From assembly GCA_019096065.1 (NCBI GenBank), contig JAGUCH010000006.1, positions 5,848,001-5,912,000 on the forward strand: DNA of 64,000 bases, read 5' to 3'. The stretch comes from Paracyclopina nana. Its lineage: Eukaryota > Arthropoda > Copepoda > Cyclopoida > Cyclopettidae. The position numbers and the translations under genes are program-made. Of this stretch, positions 45,112 through 56,490 are shown in pieces. Every line of letters starts with the position of its first letter. Within the stretch, counting starts at the first letter, position 1. The notes beneath the pieces were generated by a model. It did not search any database, was not told the DNA's origin, and saw only the letters and a list, made by a program, of their open reading frames with translations.

Positions 45112-45967
45112 ATGAGGAAAAGGACAGTGTTTTTGGCAGTGTTTTCTCTTTGCTTTATTTGGCTACTACCTAATAATGTCCAAGCCATTTACAACTACAT
45201 GACTTGTGTTGGGTGTGAGACTTTTATGGGCTGCTTCTTCCAATGCCCGTATGCATTCTTCCCTGGCATCAATAGGTAAAATTCTACAATATCTACTTCT
45301 TAGCCTTGCTCAGATCTGTCAATAAATGGTTGAATATGGCCAACCTACCACTAACTCAAATATTGGCAAAGTTCTGCCAATCTCAGAAGTACACAAGCAC
45401 CAAACTTATCCAATATACCTGAAAGGCAGCCACAAATTACCTTTTATTAACTTTTTCAGGGTATGGCCCTCGTAAAATTACCTTCCCTGCATGCTCGGGT
45501 AATAAAACTCCACTAGGGTTTTTCCATTTCAAATACCTTTCTAAGCTATTATAAAGCCTTATTTTACATTCCCCTGTTAGATATAATTAAAAATTACTAT
45601 TTTTCAATGGATTATAATGTATGCTCTTTTTAAATAAATCTGTTTTATGAGTAATTTTCAACGGTTTTCTGAAGTTTACATTTTTCTTTACAGGGATGGG
45701 GTCTATATTGATCAATCACACCCAAACTCTTTGCTTAAAAGGGAGTTTCCGGAATCCTGGCTTTCTAAGCTTTTAAAAAGATTGACAAATAAAAAGGAAG
45801 AAGAGGGAAATCCGCAGCACCGAAGAGAGAATGAGGGCATTCAAAACACTTACAGAAATTACGTGCCATATCAGCCGCTAAAATATCCCAACACTTACCT
45901 GCAAAAACTCATGAAAAGAAGGCTGGAATTGCATGCAACAAGAAAAGCAAGAAGGTTCTTCTCATAG
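45112..45967 (+). CDS. Unrecognised small secreted cysteine-rich protein, 2 exons
   Basis: Exons 45112-45275 and 45694-45967; 145 aa, phase 2 join at AG|GTAAAA. The start ATG opens a strong signal peptide (RKRTVFLAVFSLCFIWLLP, cleavage likely after NNVQA). The mature N-terminus carries four cysteines in a compact C-x2-C-x5-C-x3-C pattern (MTCVGCETFMGCFFQCPYAF). The second exon has no cysteine and is rich in Lys/Arg, with several dibasic sites (LLKR, LLKR, HRR, MKRR) that could be cleaved by proprotein convertases. This could be a peptide precursor or a small structural secreted protein. I do not recognise the family. A possible poly(A) signal (AATAAA) lies about 220 bases downstream. Confidence 0.65.
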
Positions 45968-46188
45968 TAAAAAGTGGCTGTGATCCATAACAAAGTCTGC
46001 TTTCGATCCTGAACGCAGATGGGCATCAACATTTAGGCCCTGATCATCTATGCATATTTCTAATTCTAAGAAAAATAATATTTTCTCTTTTGACATAGGT
46101 AGAGTAATTTTTGTTCTTTGCCAAAAACTGACTCATTTTCAGACTTGCGTGTATTTATTGAAAATGGACGATTTGTATGCTTGAAAAT

Positions 46189-46260
46189 AAATTTCAGAGT
46201 TAGAAACTGAAATCTAAAAAAGAGAGAGTAAAGTCTCATTATTGTTTTTCCTAATTACAA
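46189..46260 (+). repeat. Hairpin-headed dispersed repeat, copy 8
   Basis: TTTCAGAGTTAGAAACTGAA head, then AAAGTCTCATTATTG and a CCTAATTACAAAGGC tail. It is the only good copy lying between genes, unless it is in the 3' UTR of the small secreted protein gene. Confidence 0.65.
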
Positions 46261-47989
46261 AGGCAAAAAAGATAAGACTATTTTCTATAGAACCAAAACT
46301 GCTGCCCAAATCATAGTTGTTTTTAATCAAAGACAAATGACTTTGGGTCAGCATTTTGAAAGCAATAAAAAAAGTAGGTGAACGAAGCTTCTAAATTGAG
46401 TTGAAGGTTTGTTTGAAAAAAGCTTGAAAAGGAGCAAATCATGAGTGAAATCAACATAGAGTGAATCTCAGAGTAAAAACTAGTTTCTGAATTGAGCAAT
46501 TTTGCAATTCAATTTTCAGCCCTTAATGATAAGAAGAGGCTTCATCAAGAACTTCCATTTTTCATTATTTTGCTGACACTTTTTTCTTTGAGATTGGAGG
46601 CTTTTTGCCATCACTGAAAGCTGCAGGCAAGATTTATGAAGTCGGACATTACCAGAGCCTCAATAATAGTAGTAGATCTTCCACACACTTCCAGAGTCGT
46701 ATATATAAAGAGTAGCGCCATTGTGCATAAAATTATCGCCCTCGCAGGCTCGGCCAGCAAAACTTCACTTTGGTTTCCAATAAACATATAACCCTCTGGC
46801 TTTTAGTTAAATGACCTAAGCGGCTGTCTTAAGGTAATTTTGACCTTAAAAGTGACGCAAAATGGCGTGATTAATTTGGCGGGAAATTCTAAAAGTGAAG
46901 GGTCTCTCTGTATGTATGGCTCTGGATACCACTATATTGGATTTGGAGATCTTCTGCTGGTGATTTGTTCATGATTGAGGTCATTTGTTCACTTCTCACC
47001 AAAAAAGCCTCACACCTACTATTTTGGGCCAGACTTTTTTTCTTTGTCTGGCTCTGATTTTCTCCACAGCGTTGCACACCTTGACCTTGCCTTAGAAAAT
47101 ATTCCAATTTCCACCAAATAAAAAACTTGGACAAAAATATCTTGGCTTGATCTAAATTCAGTGACTTTTCCTTCCTCCTTCATTTTCAGGTGCCAAAAAT
47201 GGCAAAAGAACAAAAAAAGTCCAGAGTTTGGTGTAGAGACAAAGTAGCTTAGGACATCCTAGAAAAGGGCGAAATAGAAGAAAAGGAACTGAAGGAGGGA
47301 AAAAATAGACTTAGGTGTGATGCAAATTTTGCATCACCCTTTTTTCTCTAGGCTCAAAGGTAAACAAAAGTTTCCTATTGTTGTCTTGGCCCAACTTGGA
47401 TGGTGCTTGACCATAGCCCAAAAAATAACAGAGTGTGACCTCTTGGCCAAAGTTATTTTTTTTTACTTCCTTCTTAGTAAGTGCATATAGGAGTGCTCAT
47501 ACCATTTTTGGAGCTTTCGATTTTAACTGGAGTTAAAAAAGGCCAAAGTAGTTATCTTTCAAATTAAGGCATGACAAAAGCTGCAATAATAACAATAATA
47601 TTATTTTTTAAGTAAAAATCATTGGCTTTGGAGGAAACACGAGTAGATTTCAAAGTTTTACTTTTGAATGGCTAAAATGGAATGTAATATAAGTTGCAAA
47701 GGTTGGATTCTTTAATAGTGGACATAATTAGAAAGCATGCTTATGTTTTCCCTCTTTGTCTTCAGTTTCACTCCTTCTCTTCCTGGAAAACCCAAAAGCA
47801 CCCTTTCCTTTCCAGGAATTGCATTCTCACTGTTTTTGCTCCTTTCCTTGGTGCATCTTCTCCCGTTGCTGATTTTGCATCTTGGACAAGTAAGGTTCGG
47901 TCATTCCTGTGCTTACAGATCTTTGTACATTTGTCTTGAATTTGACCCTGCTCACTAACTTGTCCAAACTGGTCTCCTCGAATGATTTA

Positions 47990-48230
47990 AAGTGACTTTT
48001 CATTGGTGCTCCAATGGCTTTCCAAAAGTTTTCCAGTGGCATTCCAATATTTTTCCAGAGGCTTTCCAGTGGCTTCATCAAGTTATAGCTTACAAGAGCT
48101 TTCCAATGGCTTTCTAATGACATTAAATGGCTTTCCTAGTATGCAATGGTTTTCCAGGGGCTTTACATGCATTGGCTTTCCAGTGGTTTTCCAACTGTTA
48201 TTCAGTTGCTTTCTAGTAGATTATTCAGCT
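47990..48230. repeat. Degenerate TGGCTTTCCA repeat
   Basis: About ten loose units of some 20 bases such as CCAATGGCTTTCCAAAAGTT and TTTCCAGTGGC. The open frames over it are artefacts. Confidence 0.7.
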
Positions 48231-48729
48231 TTTTTACAACCACGCACAAAATTCTAATGAACCTCTCTTAGTTCGGCTCTTCTGCCTCTAAAGGGATAAT
48301 CAAATCATTTTCATTTAAAATAACTAAATTATGGATGGATTTGGAGAGATTTTTACTCCTCTTCTAAGTCGGCAAACCCGACCTTTGAACTTATTTTGAG
48401 GCTTTAATGCCCCATTATATCTAAGTGGACATTTTTTAATAAGTGCCCCTTTTGACAGCTAAGCTGATTCTTAAAATATGTTTCCAGGATATGATGAGAA
48501 ATTACTCTCTTTTTTCAAATGATGACACAGATTAACACATACTGACTTTAATCCAAAAAAGGATTGCAGCGTTCATAACCCTTGCCTTTCATAGCACTTT
48601 GAAATTATAGCATTTTTTGTGAAAAACGTTACAAGTGAATATTTTCATCGCTCCTAAAACAATTTTCTAATAAAACACAATTCATTTAAAATCTCGTTGA
48701 TTTTCTTACCTTATCCAAGTTGAATGAAT

Positions 48730-49220
48730 GTATTTTCAAACGGTTCACCAATTACGTTAACTTCTTTTACGTTGCTTTTGATGATTCCGTCACAATTTAA
48801 CCATTCAAACTCTTTCTGCGTTACTTTGAGTAACGGCATTTTCATTGCACTTTACCACTTAGCTGAAGGCCTGAAGCACCAAAGGTCAAAGGAACTTTGA
48901 ACTTATTACGGCTTAACTTCTCAAGAAGGCCCGTTAATTAACATTAAGTTAAGTAACGGTAAAAGTTACGGCGTTAACTCCACTTCACTTCAAAGCGTCA
49001 CGTAACTTCAGTAACGGGCTCAGATCTTTTCCTCCGTAACGCGCCGTCACGTCAGTTCAACTGCCGTTATTCATTTTCTTGACGGCACGAGGAATTCTAA
49101 AATGTTACGGCGGCCACCGTAAAGATTTCAGGCCTCTTGCCGTTACAACTTTACGGGTAATTACTTCCCTCCCGTCACGCTGTAACGTTGCTGTTTTTGT
49201 TTACGTTTTTGACTTGGCAA
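48730..49220. other. GTTAC/GTAAC-rich region upstream of Rab32
   Basis: A dense series of GTAAC, GTTAC and TAACGG words in both orientations, more GC-rich than its surroundings, ends about 300 bases before the Rab32 ATG. It may be the promoter-proximal region or a decayed repeat. Confidence 0.4.
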
Positions 49221-49515
49221 CAGCGTACGTCAGCTTAAGACGCGTTGAATCTTGAATCGGTTGAAGCTGAGTTTTTTAGAGCAGTGAAGAGAAAAGTATG
49301 ACTGAATCTGAATAAATTGCCCCTCGCAAAACATGTCCAGTTTAATTAGGGCCTGTTTTTTAAGCAAGCAAGCAGACAGAAACTCTTTAAAAACATATCC
49401 AAGTGTGGAAGGTAATACAAATAACCCGATTATAAGCTCGGCAAACCTTCTCAAGTTTCAAGCCTCACATAGTGAAGTTACATTCAGTTTCCTTCTTGTA
49501 CACACACTTGTCACC

Positions 49516-52500
49516 ATGGATTCTGAGCAACAATTGTCACCTTTAGGGGCAAGAAAGTCAGCCAGAAGTGCATTGAGAACCAGCCTCAAAGCAACATTTG
49601 CCAGAAGGTCAAAATCCACTTCAAATAATCAGCTGACCTCACCACAAACTCTACACAAACCATCACCTAGTTCATTGAAAAGAGGTCAGGCTTTTTTTCA
49701 AACACTTGTTCAATTTTGGTTCATTGTTGAATTTAGGAGTGTTTAGTACAAGCAAAGAGTGGCCTCAGGATCCAAATTCCACAGCAGCTTCACCATTCAG
49801 CCTTAAGAAGGTTTTAGCTCCATGGACACCCAGCCTCAATAGATCAAGCTTTAGAAGCTTCAGAAAAAAGCCCAAGCCTGCAACTTTTGAGGCCAGCAGA
49901 AAGTTGATTCAACCTCACCATTTGGTGGCCTCAGACTCTGATAATTCTTCAACTACCAGTGGAAGCTTGGGAGTAGGTGTTTTCCTTTCTTTTTTCATAG
50001 TAGAGTGCTATGAAATATTGATTTCTGACGAAGAAAAGTGGCCATAAATCTTGATTTTGCTTTTGTTCTTCATGCACTTTCTTCAGTTTGAGGCTGGTAG
50101 TGAACTGCAAGACTCGAAAAAGGCTCCATCTGTGGAATTGGAGCTCATGACCAAAAAGCCTGAAATGCTTGCTGAAAACGAGGGTTTGATGCAAATAACT
50201 CAGCAAGAAAGCAACACTGACAAATACAAGCTTGAACCAAAACAAGGTAGGCATTATATTCAAGCATGCTTTTGCAATTCAAAACGAGCTTTTTGCTTCA
50301 AAAAGATAATCTGAATTTTAGCATCAAAGATCATGCTAAATATAATGGAATTTTTAAATGTCATTTTCGAGGCGGAAATTCAAAAAAATTCACATTAGAA
50401 AGAAGTCTAAATCATTTCATTCATTCTAAAATATTTCTGCAAATTCGACTAAAAATAATATGATGTTTTGATGCATCAAAAATTTTCTGCTACAAAAAAG
50501 CAGAGTACTCTGTGCTTTATATGATTACCTGCTTTTGTTTTGACGCTCTCAATCTTGCTCAACTCAGACTTTCCTCTTCTTCTTCCACAGGTAATCCACT
50601 GTTTTTTAGCTAGATAAAAGCATTTTATTACGGCCATTTCACCCTTCAATTATCTCATGCTCTATATTACTCCCACTACGACCATTTGCTCCCAAGATTT
50701 ACGACATTTTGCCCCATAAAATAAGCGAATTTTTCCTCAGGGACAAATGAGCCTTTTTTAACCTTAACATGGGCGTAAATTGATTCTCTCGCGTCTCGCT
50801 TTCATTGTTCTGCATTCCATGGCCAAAAAACAGAACAGGTTTGGGAAAAGGCAGAAGCCTTCGTAATGACACTGACAAATATCTCAATCTTGCAACTTTC
50901 TTGTGAAAATGTGCAAGCTTAGCTGCAAAATGTTAGGAATGAATAGGTGTCCAACGTCTATAACCAAGGTTTATTCGAGCAAGGAGCAATTGATCTTCTC
51001 TGAACCTTGATGCAATCGTTAGCGTAAATTTCGCTTCACTACGCTTCTCAAAAGCCTCGCACTGCATTCCACATTTTTAAATTTTCCGCTACATTCCGCT
51101 TCGCTCCTCTTCATTCTGATGAACTTCTTTTCGTTCCGCTACACTCCTCTTCATTCTGCTGCTCTACTTTATATTCCGCTACATTCCTTTAAATATTCTA
51201 CTACACTCCTTCTTACGGCGCTACAACCTTTTACATTCCGCTATGCGCTACGCTCCTTCACATTCCGCTACACTCCTTTATACTCCGCTGCACTCCTTAA
51301 TACCCCGCTACAATCCTTTACGTTCCTCTACACTCCTTTACATTCCGCTACACTTCTTTACATTCTGCTACGCTCCTTCACATTCCGCTACACTCCTTCA
51401 TACTCCGCTACACTCCTTAATACCCTGCTGCAATCCTTTACGTTCCGCTACACTCATTTACATTTCGCTACACTCCTTTACATTCTGCCACACTCCTTTA
51501 CATTCCGCTACACTCCTTTACATTCCGCTACACTCCTTTACATTCCGCTACACTCCTTTACATTCCGCTACACTCCTTTACATTCCGCTACACTCCTTTA
51601 CATTCCGCTACACTCCTTAATACCCCGCTTCACTCCTTTTCGTTCAGTTACGCTCCTTCACAATGCTCCTCTTAATACAATAACAGTCCTCTTCATTCCG
51701 TTAAGATGCCCTCTTGATTTCGATACATTCCATTAAATTTTCTTCACAGATGTTTACGTTGGGAGTCGCGGCCGCAGCCTCAGCTCTGGCGGCAGTTTTC
51801 ACTGGCAGCCTCTGCGCCTGGCGGATCCGTCGAAGCTGCTGCAACCGGCCAGAGCCCCGCCCACGGGAAGCCCCGCAGCAGCTGGATACCCCAAAAAGAT
51901 CCCTGTTGGCGTCACTCCTCCAAATGCCCGAAGGTCTTCGGCTGCAGCGGCCATTTTCAGGGTCGAAGGTCGCCACCAGCTCTACAAGTTGGAGTCTTAC
52001 CAGAGTTCCAGCGATTTTGAGGCTGAAGATACCAAATTGGAAGAGACAGCCAAGCCCAGCAGGCGTAAAATTGATGATGATGATGACGAAGAAGACGCAG
52101 AAGAAAAAGTGGTACCAATGGCTCTAGATCACAGACGCCTCTCCACTGATGCAGCCACAGGTAATTCATCATCATCAATTAGGCCCAGTTCATCTGCATT
52201 ATTATCTTCACCTATGTAAGGCCCAAGTCATGTCATAAATCGTGTAATTGTGCTGTGAAATTAATTTTTGTTCTCAGATACATGGATTAATCAAGCATGA
52301 AAAATATAATATTTTGCAGCTGAGCTCGGCCTCATTTTATATGATGAGATATTAGGTAGAGATGATGAGTATCTTATCTTGATGTCAGTTTTGTTGATAA
52401 AAATGGGAATAAGTAAGCAGAGTTCGGTGAAGTGTTTTGAATTAGGCTGAAAGTGCTCAATGTCACTCTTGGATACATTCTTGGCCTACATTTTCGTAAA

Positions 52501-54958
52501 ACTTTTCTTTTAGATTCCATTTTGTATTTCTCCATACTTTTCATTTCATTCGCTGTTTAAACATTTATTAAGTCGATTTTTTATGTATTTCATTCACTTC
52601 CTTTCATGCTCAGTTACTTTGTGTTATTCATTTTTAAAACTGTATTTCATGTAATTCTTGTTTATGATGCTACTCATGAATTTCCTGTTATAATTGTATT
52701 TTATGTTAATTATGTATTTCTTGTTTTTTAAGTCATTCATGTATGTACTATTTTATGATATTCAGTGCAATTAGATCATTTCAAAGTTTCATTCTCAATT
52801 TCTGACATTTGAATGTATTCTTAGTTTTTTGGCATTAATAGCATATTTTTCATTTCAGATAGCTGCATTGAGCCTTTGTATGTCACCAAGGAGAAACACT
52901 TCAAGGTTCTTCTCATTGGTGATCCAAATGTGGGTAAAACGTCCTTTGTCCAGCGTTATGCTAACGATACATTCAGGCAGGACTACAAGGGCACAGTGGG
53001 CGTGGACTTTGCCCTCAAAGTGCTTCGGCTGTCAGGAGACACACTGGTCAAACTCCAATTGTGGGATGTGGCAGGTCAGGCCTTTTTAGAAAAGTCATTA
53101 AAAAAATTAGAAAGCCAATTTTGCATTTTTCAGGCCAGGAGAGATTCACCTGGATGACTCGAGTGTATTACAGGGATGCACGTGGCTGTATTATCATGTT
53201 TGATCTGACAAATCGAAATTCGTTTGAAAATATCATCCGATGGAAAGAAGATTTGGATTCCAAAGTGTGGCTACCAGATGGCTCCAAAATACCTTGCCTG
53301 CTATTAGCAAATAAGGTAAACATGTATAAAGACTAATTCATAAAAAATCAAAGTCATAAAACACAAGCTTGAATCATCAAACAGTTAATAGAATTTGCAA
53401 TGATTGCTAAAAAAAGTCCAGCTATATGAATGATTTTTGGATCAGACTCTATTTTCTTATGATGCCTTTAAAAAAGTGTGATTCGTGAAAAACCAACCTA
53501 TTTATGCAGGAAATTGTAATGCCATAGCATTGAAAGTTTTTGAGGACAATTCATACAGATAATTTGGATTTTTTGTGAGTCAGGCTATAACTGAAAATTG
53601 ATTACATTGCTGCTTAAGTAAACATGCCAAGCTATGAAAAATTGAGTAGCATATGTATCTGTTATGCATCGCAGATGTTATAGCTTATGTTTCTTCGTCT
53701 CCTTCTGGAAATTGGGAAAAAGTAGAGAGCTGTGGAAGAAAACTTTTCCAATAACCATTTTTTCCTGCTGCGAGGTTAGTTGCCTAGCAAAAATTAATTT
53801 CCTTAATGTCTTCACATTCGTTTCTGAAGAAGAAGAAAAGTTTGGCTACAGATGTCAAAATTCCATCAATAAAAGTTAAAACAGTCAAAAGTCTGAGCCT
53901 TTTTTTCGTGTCAAACATTCGAATTGGAATTTTGAACAAGTGCCTGACTTATGTCGGCTCGGTTCACTAATAAAGTTAAGTGCATCAGCTGTCATAATTC
54001 TTTTATGGCCATAACTGGCTTGGAAAATTCAAAATACAGTTAATTTGGGTATGCATTTTGAGAAATCTTTTGACTTTCTTTTTCGGTCTTCATTTTCATA
54101 AAATGGCCTAAAAGCCTAAAAAAAGAGCCAAAAAATGGAATCTTGAGAAAGGCAAAAAGTCTTGAAAAAAGCCAAAAATACAATGAAAGAAGGTAAAATC
54201 AGTTGCAGTACCTCATTTTTGGGCAATTAATGTCATATTTAGGTCCTAATTAAGGTATGTGTGGTAATTTTGTACTAGCATAGTACTAACATTGTTTTCA
54301 TTAGCATGTGTCTGCACCTGCTGACATCAATTTGCTGAGAAAGATGTCAGCACCTGGCATAATTTTACATAACTTGCATCACTCAAAGCCTACTCAAAAA
54401 TGGGAAGGAAAGCAATTACTTTTCCCCTTCAATAATGAAATTGCCAAGTCATGTGACTGCATCAGCCTCAGTAAAGTAATTGAATGACAAATGTGCATAT
54501 GTAATTTTTTTATACAAATAATGTAAGCTCTTGTTGTGTTACGTTTTTTTTATTTGTGTCTCCCTCAATTATGATTTCAGTGTGACCTTAAGGAAAGGGA
54601 AGTTGAGGCTGAAGAAATTGAGAGGCTCTACAGCAAACTTAACTTTATTGGGTGGACAGAAACATCCGCCAAAGTAAGTACAATTTTCTATTACCAATTT
54701 TTACTGAGAAGCAGCTTTTGGCCTGCACTGGCTCTGCTCCGCTCGAAAAAACCATAATTGTTATTGTTTGAATGTTTTCTGCAGGATGATATGATGGTGA
54801 AGGACAGTGTAAAGTTTCTGGTTGACTCGATGATCAAGAACGACTCATCAACTGATGAAGCCACTGAGGGCCAAAGATGTGGCATAATAACGCATAAAAT
54901 GGCAACTCTCCTATCCAATGATGAGCTGAAAAAGAGGCAAAATTTCTGCCTCTGCTAA
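49516..54958 (+). CDS. Rab32: Rab32/lightoid-like GTPase with long N-terminal extension, 8 exons
   Basis: Exons 49516-49684, 49737-49972, 50087-50246, 51750-52160, 52859-53074, 53134-53315, 54581-54673, 54785-54958; 546 aa, all phases closing. Residues 1-325 are a low-complexity, Ser/Arg/Pro-rich extension ending in an acidic tract (KIDDDDDEEDAEEK). The Rab domain starts near residue 338: P-loop GDPNVGKTS (346-354), switch I YKGTVGVDFALKVL, switch II WDVAGQERFTWMTRVYYRDA, ANKCDL and ETSAK. The hydrophobic residue before GQERF and the RVYYRDA switch II are hallmarks of Rab32/38. The C-terminal NFCLC gives a CxC prenylation site. Rab32 family GTPases direct traffic to lysosome-related organelles such as pigment granules; fly lightoid also has a long N-terminal extension. 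Exon 4 is much more GC-rich than the rest. Intron 3 contains a 22-bp satellite. Confidence 0.93.
51040..51700. repeat. 22-bp tandem array in Rab32 intron 3
   Basis: Units of CATTCCGCTACACTCCTTTA plus TA, nearly perfect at about 51480-51615 and degenerate on both sides. It ends about 50 bases before exon 4. The units lack stop codons in several frames, giving an artefactual 205-codon ORF. Confidence 0.93.
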
Positions 54959-54959
54959 T

Positions 54960-54965
54960 AATAAA
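54960..54965 (+). terminator. Poly(A) signal of Rab32
   Basis: AATAAA two bases after the stop codon. A short 3' UTR would follow. Confidence 0.55.
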
Positions 54966-54989
54966 CGAGATCCATGAAATTATTCTCAG

Positions 54990-55400
54990 CTTTCTGCGAA
55001 ATGGAAGTCCATAGCTTTCCACCAAATGGAAATCCAAAGCATATCCATTTCCATTAAATGGAAATCCATAGCTTTCCATTCATTGAAAATCCATATAGCT
55101 TTTCATTCAATAGAAATCCATAGCTTTCTTTTCATCGGAAATCCATAGCTTTCCATTTGTTCACAATATATAAGCTTTCTCTCTTATATACCCCTTAATG
55201 ACTTATTATGGTTTGGCCAATTGATAATTTAGATTTCCAATATATGAATGATCATAATATTACACTTAGTGGAAATCTAAAGCTTTCCACATAATGAGTA
55301 TTCATGAGTTTCCACTCTCTGGAAATCTGAGCTTTCCACTTGATGAGTATTCATAAGTTACCAATAAGTGGAATTCCACAGCTTTCCATTTCTTTGGAAG
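54990..55400. repeat. Degenerate TGGAAATCCATAGCTTTCCA repeat
   Basis: About a dozen loose units of 25-30 bases with the words GGAAATCCATAGC and CTTTCCATT. Each unit is close to self-complementary (TGGAAA / TTTCCA). It lies just downstream of Rab32. Confidence 0.75.
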
Positions 55401-56199
55401 CTGATGCCAAGGATCAGAGCTTTCTCATTGAGTGTACTTTTATCTAAGTCTAGGCAACTCTTGAAGTACATGTAAGTACGTAGGAGTATGAGAGCTGATT
55501 TGCCTAAGCTGCTTTCCTAAAAGAACTGCATACATTGCTATTTGCTTGAAGGAAGGACTACTGTTCTTGAAGCCAAAGTGCCTTGATCCACATTTTCGTT
55601 GTTTGCTCTAAGGCTATTAGCAAAAAAATCCATAGCTTTGCATAATGATCTTAATGAGTGAGGGGACATTCCATGGAAAATTCCTCCTTGGCATACTTTC
55701 CCAAGCTGACCACAATTTAAAAAAAATCTCAGGAAAAATAAAAAGGTGGAAAAGCCCAATTTTTAGGCTAAAGAGAGCAATTTTCACATGGAGATGAAGT
55801 TCCCCCTTTGATATTTGCATATCTTTGAAGTCATGGAAATTTTCCATGTAGTCAAAGTCAAAGTCTGGGGGCTATATTGAATTTTTTTCTGCATTTCTAC
55901 TTAGCAACATGATAAGTAGATTATTACAAACATATAGTATATAGCAACATTTGTAGTCAGCAGTTGTTTGAAAGGAAAGATTTCTCCTTGGATATCATGC
56001 AGTTTCCCAACTTTTTGTGCCAGAAAAATAGTAGTAAGTCATATCATGATATTACTAATGCATGATAGAAAGTAGCCTTTCTTTAATAATAAACACATAA
56101 TAAGTATAGTAATTGTATACAATGAGAGGGAGACATTTTAAATCACATTCATGATCATCACGATAATGTAAGGATATTGTTTATGTGTATGCTTTCAAG
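55401..56199. other. Spacer between Rab32 and the kinase gene
   Basis: AT-rich sequence with no supported gene; small ORFs only. Confidence 0.45.
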
Positions 56200-56412
56200 T
56201 TATGATGAGTCCAAATGACGACAATCCACAATGAAATCCAGAATGTCGAAATCTCCAGCGGTGTGAATCAGGTCAATCAACCGCTGTTTCAGCTTTTCAT
56301 TGATGTACAAATCAACAAACGCTTTTGGGATATCTGGAAGATCATCGTTTGATTCCAAGTCTACATCATCAGAGTCCTCATTTTTATCATGGCTTTCTGT
56401 GATGGACATCAT
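56200..56412 (-). pseudogene. Second, diverged copy of the kinase last exon
   Basis: The reading frame MMSITESHDKNEDSDDVDLE...SNDDLPDIPKAFVDLY...LIDLIHTAGDFDILDF...CRHLDSS matches the C-terminal tail of the adjacent kinase gene almost residue for residue for about 65 positions. DNA similarity extends past the stop to about 56186. It ends earlier than the parental exon, lacking the PKPSWSKTQATTGKH tail, and lacks the front of that exon (VVYCGPTEWRF). It could be a pseudo-exon after tandem duplication or an alternative last exon; no clear acceptor was found. Confidence 0.7.
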
Positions 56413-56490
56413 TTACTTCAAATGTCTACTTATGCGTCCATTGCATTAATTGCTGACAAACCTCTTAACAATAATTATAGTCCATTAAGT

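Larger units (their letters stand above)
45968..48729. other. Intergenic region upstream of Rab32, distal part
   Basis: Contains one hairpin-headed repeat at 46189-46260 and a degenerate array at 47990-48230. ORFs of up to 98 codons here lack any supporting feature. Confidence 0.5.

Noticed and set aside
51119..51736. 205-codon ORF rich in LHSFTFRYTP repeats
   Set aside because: It lies wholly on the 22-bp array in Rab32 intron 3; the repeat simply lacks stop codons in several frames.
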